A program made the position numbers and the translations under genes. A stretch of DNA of 64,000 bases from contig CM022670.1 of the NCBI GenBank assembly GCA_012295275.1, forward strand, positions 6,686,161-6,750,160, given 5' to 3'. Origin of the DNA: Chrysomallon squamiferum. Its lineage: Eukaryota; Mollusca; Gastropoda; Neomphalida; Peltospiridae. Numbering within the stretch: position 1 is the stretch's first letter; each line of letters begins with the position of its first letter. The notes under the pieces are model-generated. The model had not been told where the DNA came from. It made no database searches and was given only the letters and a program-made list of their open reading frames with translations. Positions 62,115 through 64,000 of the stretch are shown piece by piece.

Positions 62115-63265
62115 GTAAGATTCCCTTTCTCTATGATAAGCGTACAGATGATGGTATATTCTCCCGGTATTTTCATAAACCAGTTGGTCTGAATGAACTT
62201 CATTTAGTAGAAAGTTATAATGATGTGCATGATGCCGAAGATTTTGAGTTTGTAAGCAGGGATAATCAAAGAATTGTCATTAGCACATTAATGCCAGAGT
62301 TGATGGAAAGCATAGAGAAACAGTTGGAGTACCAAGAAAAGGTTGCAGATAGTCTTCTGGATACCTGTATTCAAAAGACACAAAAACGAAAATATAGAAT
62401 TCATCCCAAACTGAAATCTTCAAATAGCAAGCGACCTAAAGATTTGGAGAGTTTTTCTGTTGATAAAGATAGTAATGCATCACCATACAAGAGGAAAACC
62501 AGGACAGTATTTGCTATGGAATCAGGACATGGTGATTGCTCTGTAGGTACAGACACAGATCCAGTATTATCAAGCAGTGGGGAAGATGTTAGTCAGAAAT
62601 GGTTCAGCCCGTATGATTCAAGTAACTGTCAGCCACTTAGTCCAGTTTCCAAATCTAATTCTGAATGTGACTTGCCTCATTCCGAGTTGGAAACAATGTA
62701 TTACGATGTGTGGTCAAAAATGACTTTCAAACCATCTTGGAAACTTTCTGTGTCAGACTCTTGTCTTCTCAGAAAATCTGTTAGTGTTAGAGAAAGTATT
62801 GGGGACAAAATAACATTGGGTACATGTGTGTTACGAATATCAAAGAGTGAACCAGTACTGAAATACATCAGTAATCATTTCTCAAGTCCTTGGAACAGCA
62901 AGAGCTGTCTAAACCTGGCTTTCTTTGAACCTGAAATTTGTGACAGTCTGTCCTCTGACAGTGACAGTACAGAGTCTGTGCACACACCACAGAACACAGA
63001 TCACAAGACTGCTGTAATTGTGGTAGAAGATGTAGACTCTAGTAGCAAACACACTGTAACAACTAAACCCTCTCCTTCTGTTAGCAGTGTTTGTATAGAT
63101 GACATACTCACTGAAGAAGACCAAATCACATGGACACCTAACACTTGTCTTATAAAATCTATGCAGCCACCAAAGGCAGACGGCATTCTTTTTGAGCTAA
63201 GTAGGTTGTTGAAACAGTTTAGAGATACTGGACTGTTCAAGTTCTTGTTCTTCTTAACCCTTTAG
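62115..63265 (+). CDS. Long unexplained ORF after PDE2A exon 15; possible HJURP-like CENP-A chaperone
   Basis: This stretch is open for about 380 codons in the exon 15 frame and is GC-richer than the surrounding introns, so it is very unlikely to be a chance frame. A strong acceptor at 62146-62147 would start a stand-alone exon at 62148 in phase 1; the first internal ATG is 62291. It is Ser-rich and mostly hydrophilic, with a basic patch (QKRKYRIHPKLKSSNSKR), a KWFSPYDSS motif, an ELETMYYDVWSKM helix followed by SVSDSCLL, and a C-terminal LFELSRLLKQF helix. In order, RYFHKP...HLVESY, ISTLMPELMESIEKQL, the basic patch, KWFSP and ELETMYYDVW resemble, from memory, the Scm3 end, mid-domain and C-terminal repeats of HJURP, which deposits CENP-A at centromeres. 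Identity is low, so this is a hypothesis. The N-terminal Scm3 helix is not visible. It could instead be a PDE2A alternative terminal exon or a retrocopy, though no poly(A) tail follows it. Confidence 0.5.
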
Positions 63266-63483
63266 TTTTGATGGACCAATATTTCTGCTGTACAGCTAGA
63301 GCCAAAAAATCACAATCTAAACAGTTAATCCATCTATGTAAGTAAAACTGTTTGCTGTTGACTGGTTATGAGCCAGTAAGATTCCCAGAGACATCAGCAC
63401 CAAAAAGTGCAGTAGTTTAGCTTTTCTTGTTCATTTCTACACTTTTTGGCTATATCAGCATAATATGGTCAGTGCTAAAAGGG
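63258..63483. mobile_element. piggyBac-like MITE flanked by TTAA
   Basis: The left end is CCCTTTAG and the right end is CTAAAAGGG, near-perfect inverted repeats, directly flanked by TTAA at 63254-63257 and 63484-63487. TTAA target duplication with CCC...GGG ends is typical of piggyBac elements. The 226-bp interior has no coding capacity. The insertion supplies the TAG stop of the long ORF before it. Confidence 0.8.
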
Positions 63484-63650
63484 TTAATCTGTTATTAAAC
63501 AATGCTGTTATCTCTAACACATTTTATTTGAATGTTGGTTTTTTGTATTCTTTCTTTTCTTTTTTCTTTTTTTGGTTGATTATTTTTACCTAAATGTTTC
63601 TAAAAATGTTCTGCAATGTAAAGCCATTTGCATTTGAAAAAACATCAATA

Positions 63651-63880
63651 GGGTCATTCTGTGTCAAATCACCCAGTGGGTTAAACCCGACCATCTCAGA
63701 TACTACTGGGCCAATCTTCATAAAATTGGTATTGTTGAAAAGGCAATATGACACGGATTCCATATCTGCCATTATTGTTCAGTTTGGAGAATATTGGGGT
63801 ACACTGACCTTTTGATCTTTGTAATGACCTTGAAATTGACCTGGTGGATCACATTACCTCGAGATGACACTGAATGACCC
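63651..63880. mobile_element. Inverted-repeat MITE, family unresolved
   Basis: The first 20 bases (GGGTCATTCTGTGTCA...) and the reverse complement of the last 20 (GGGTCATTCAGTGTCA...) agree at 17 positions. The 230-bp body has more CpG than the surrounding intron and no convincing coding potential. I see no clear target duplication. Confidence 0.6.
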
Positions 63881-64000
63881 AGTACCTTTATTTTTAAAGT
63901 TGTTTTTTTTCAAATCTTTTAATTATAAATATTAAATCTGGATATAACACAAAGTTTTAAAAATTATCATTTATATGCATAATACAGAACTATTAATAAA

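Noticed and set aside
62115-62147. Splicing directly from the exon 15 donor to the acceptor at 62146-62147
   Set aside because: The intron would be only 33 nt, too short for normal spliceosomal removal; it would also keep the same frame.

Overview
This is genomic DNA from an invertebrate animal. It is AT-rich and crowded with microsatellites, minisatellites and small non-autonomous DNA transposons. It carries one clearly recognisable spliced gene with GT-AG introns. A mollusc or other lophotrochozoan is the best guess, based on long (CT)n and (TATG)n arrays, tandem-repeat density and transposon types. That placement is an inference; nothing in the window is diagnostic of a species.

Layout. 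Positions 1 to about 46 kb hold almost no recognisable coding sequence. The main items are simple repeats, five or six families of 25-50 bp tandem repeats, two hAT-like MITEs (5703-5921, 33388-33692), a mariner-like MITE (24121-24333), a pogo/Tigger-like element (42796-43482), a decayed LINE reverse-transcriptase fragment on the minus strand (19690-20075), and one probable minus-strand terminal exon near the left end (1252-1431). A CpG-rich patch at 14.9-15.3 kb could be a promoter or first exon.

From 46244 to 62114 the plus strand carries the first 15 coding exons (about 422 residues) of a PDE2A-type cGMP-stimulated cyclic nucleotide phosphodiesterase. They run from the start Met, through a hydrophobic leader like that of one vertebrate PDE2A isoform, the N-terminal region and GAF-A, to the linker just before GAF-B. 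GAF-B and the catalytic domain lie beyond the right edge. Every exon joins its neighbour in frame with consensus splice sites.

The most unusual item is directly after the last PDE2A donor. The presumed intron holds a stop-free, higher-GC reading frame of about 380 codons (62115-63265), in the same frame and strand. It is not phosphodiesterase. Its segment order resembles, weakly but collinearly, the centromeric CENP-A chaperone HJURP. Its stop codon sits inside the terminal repeat of a piggyBac-like MITE (63258-63483), and a second inverted-repeat MITE follows (63651-63880). It may be a nested gene, an alternative 3' end of the phosphodiesterase transcript, or a retained insert.
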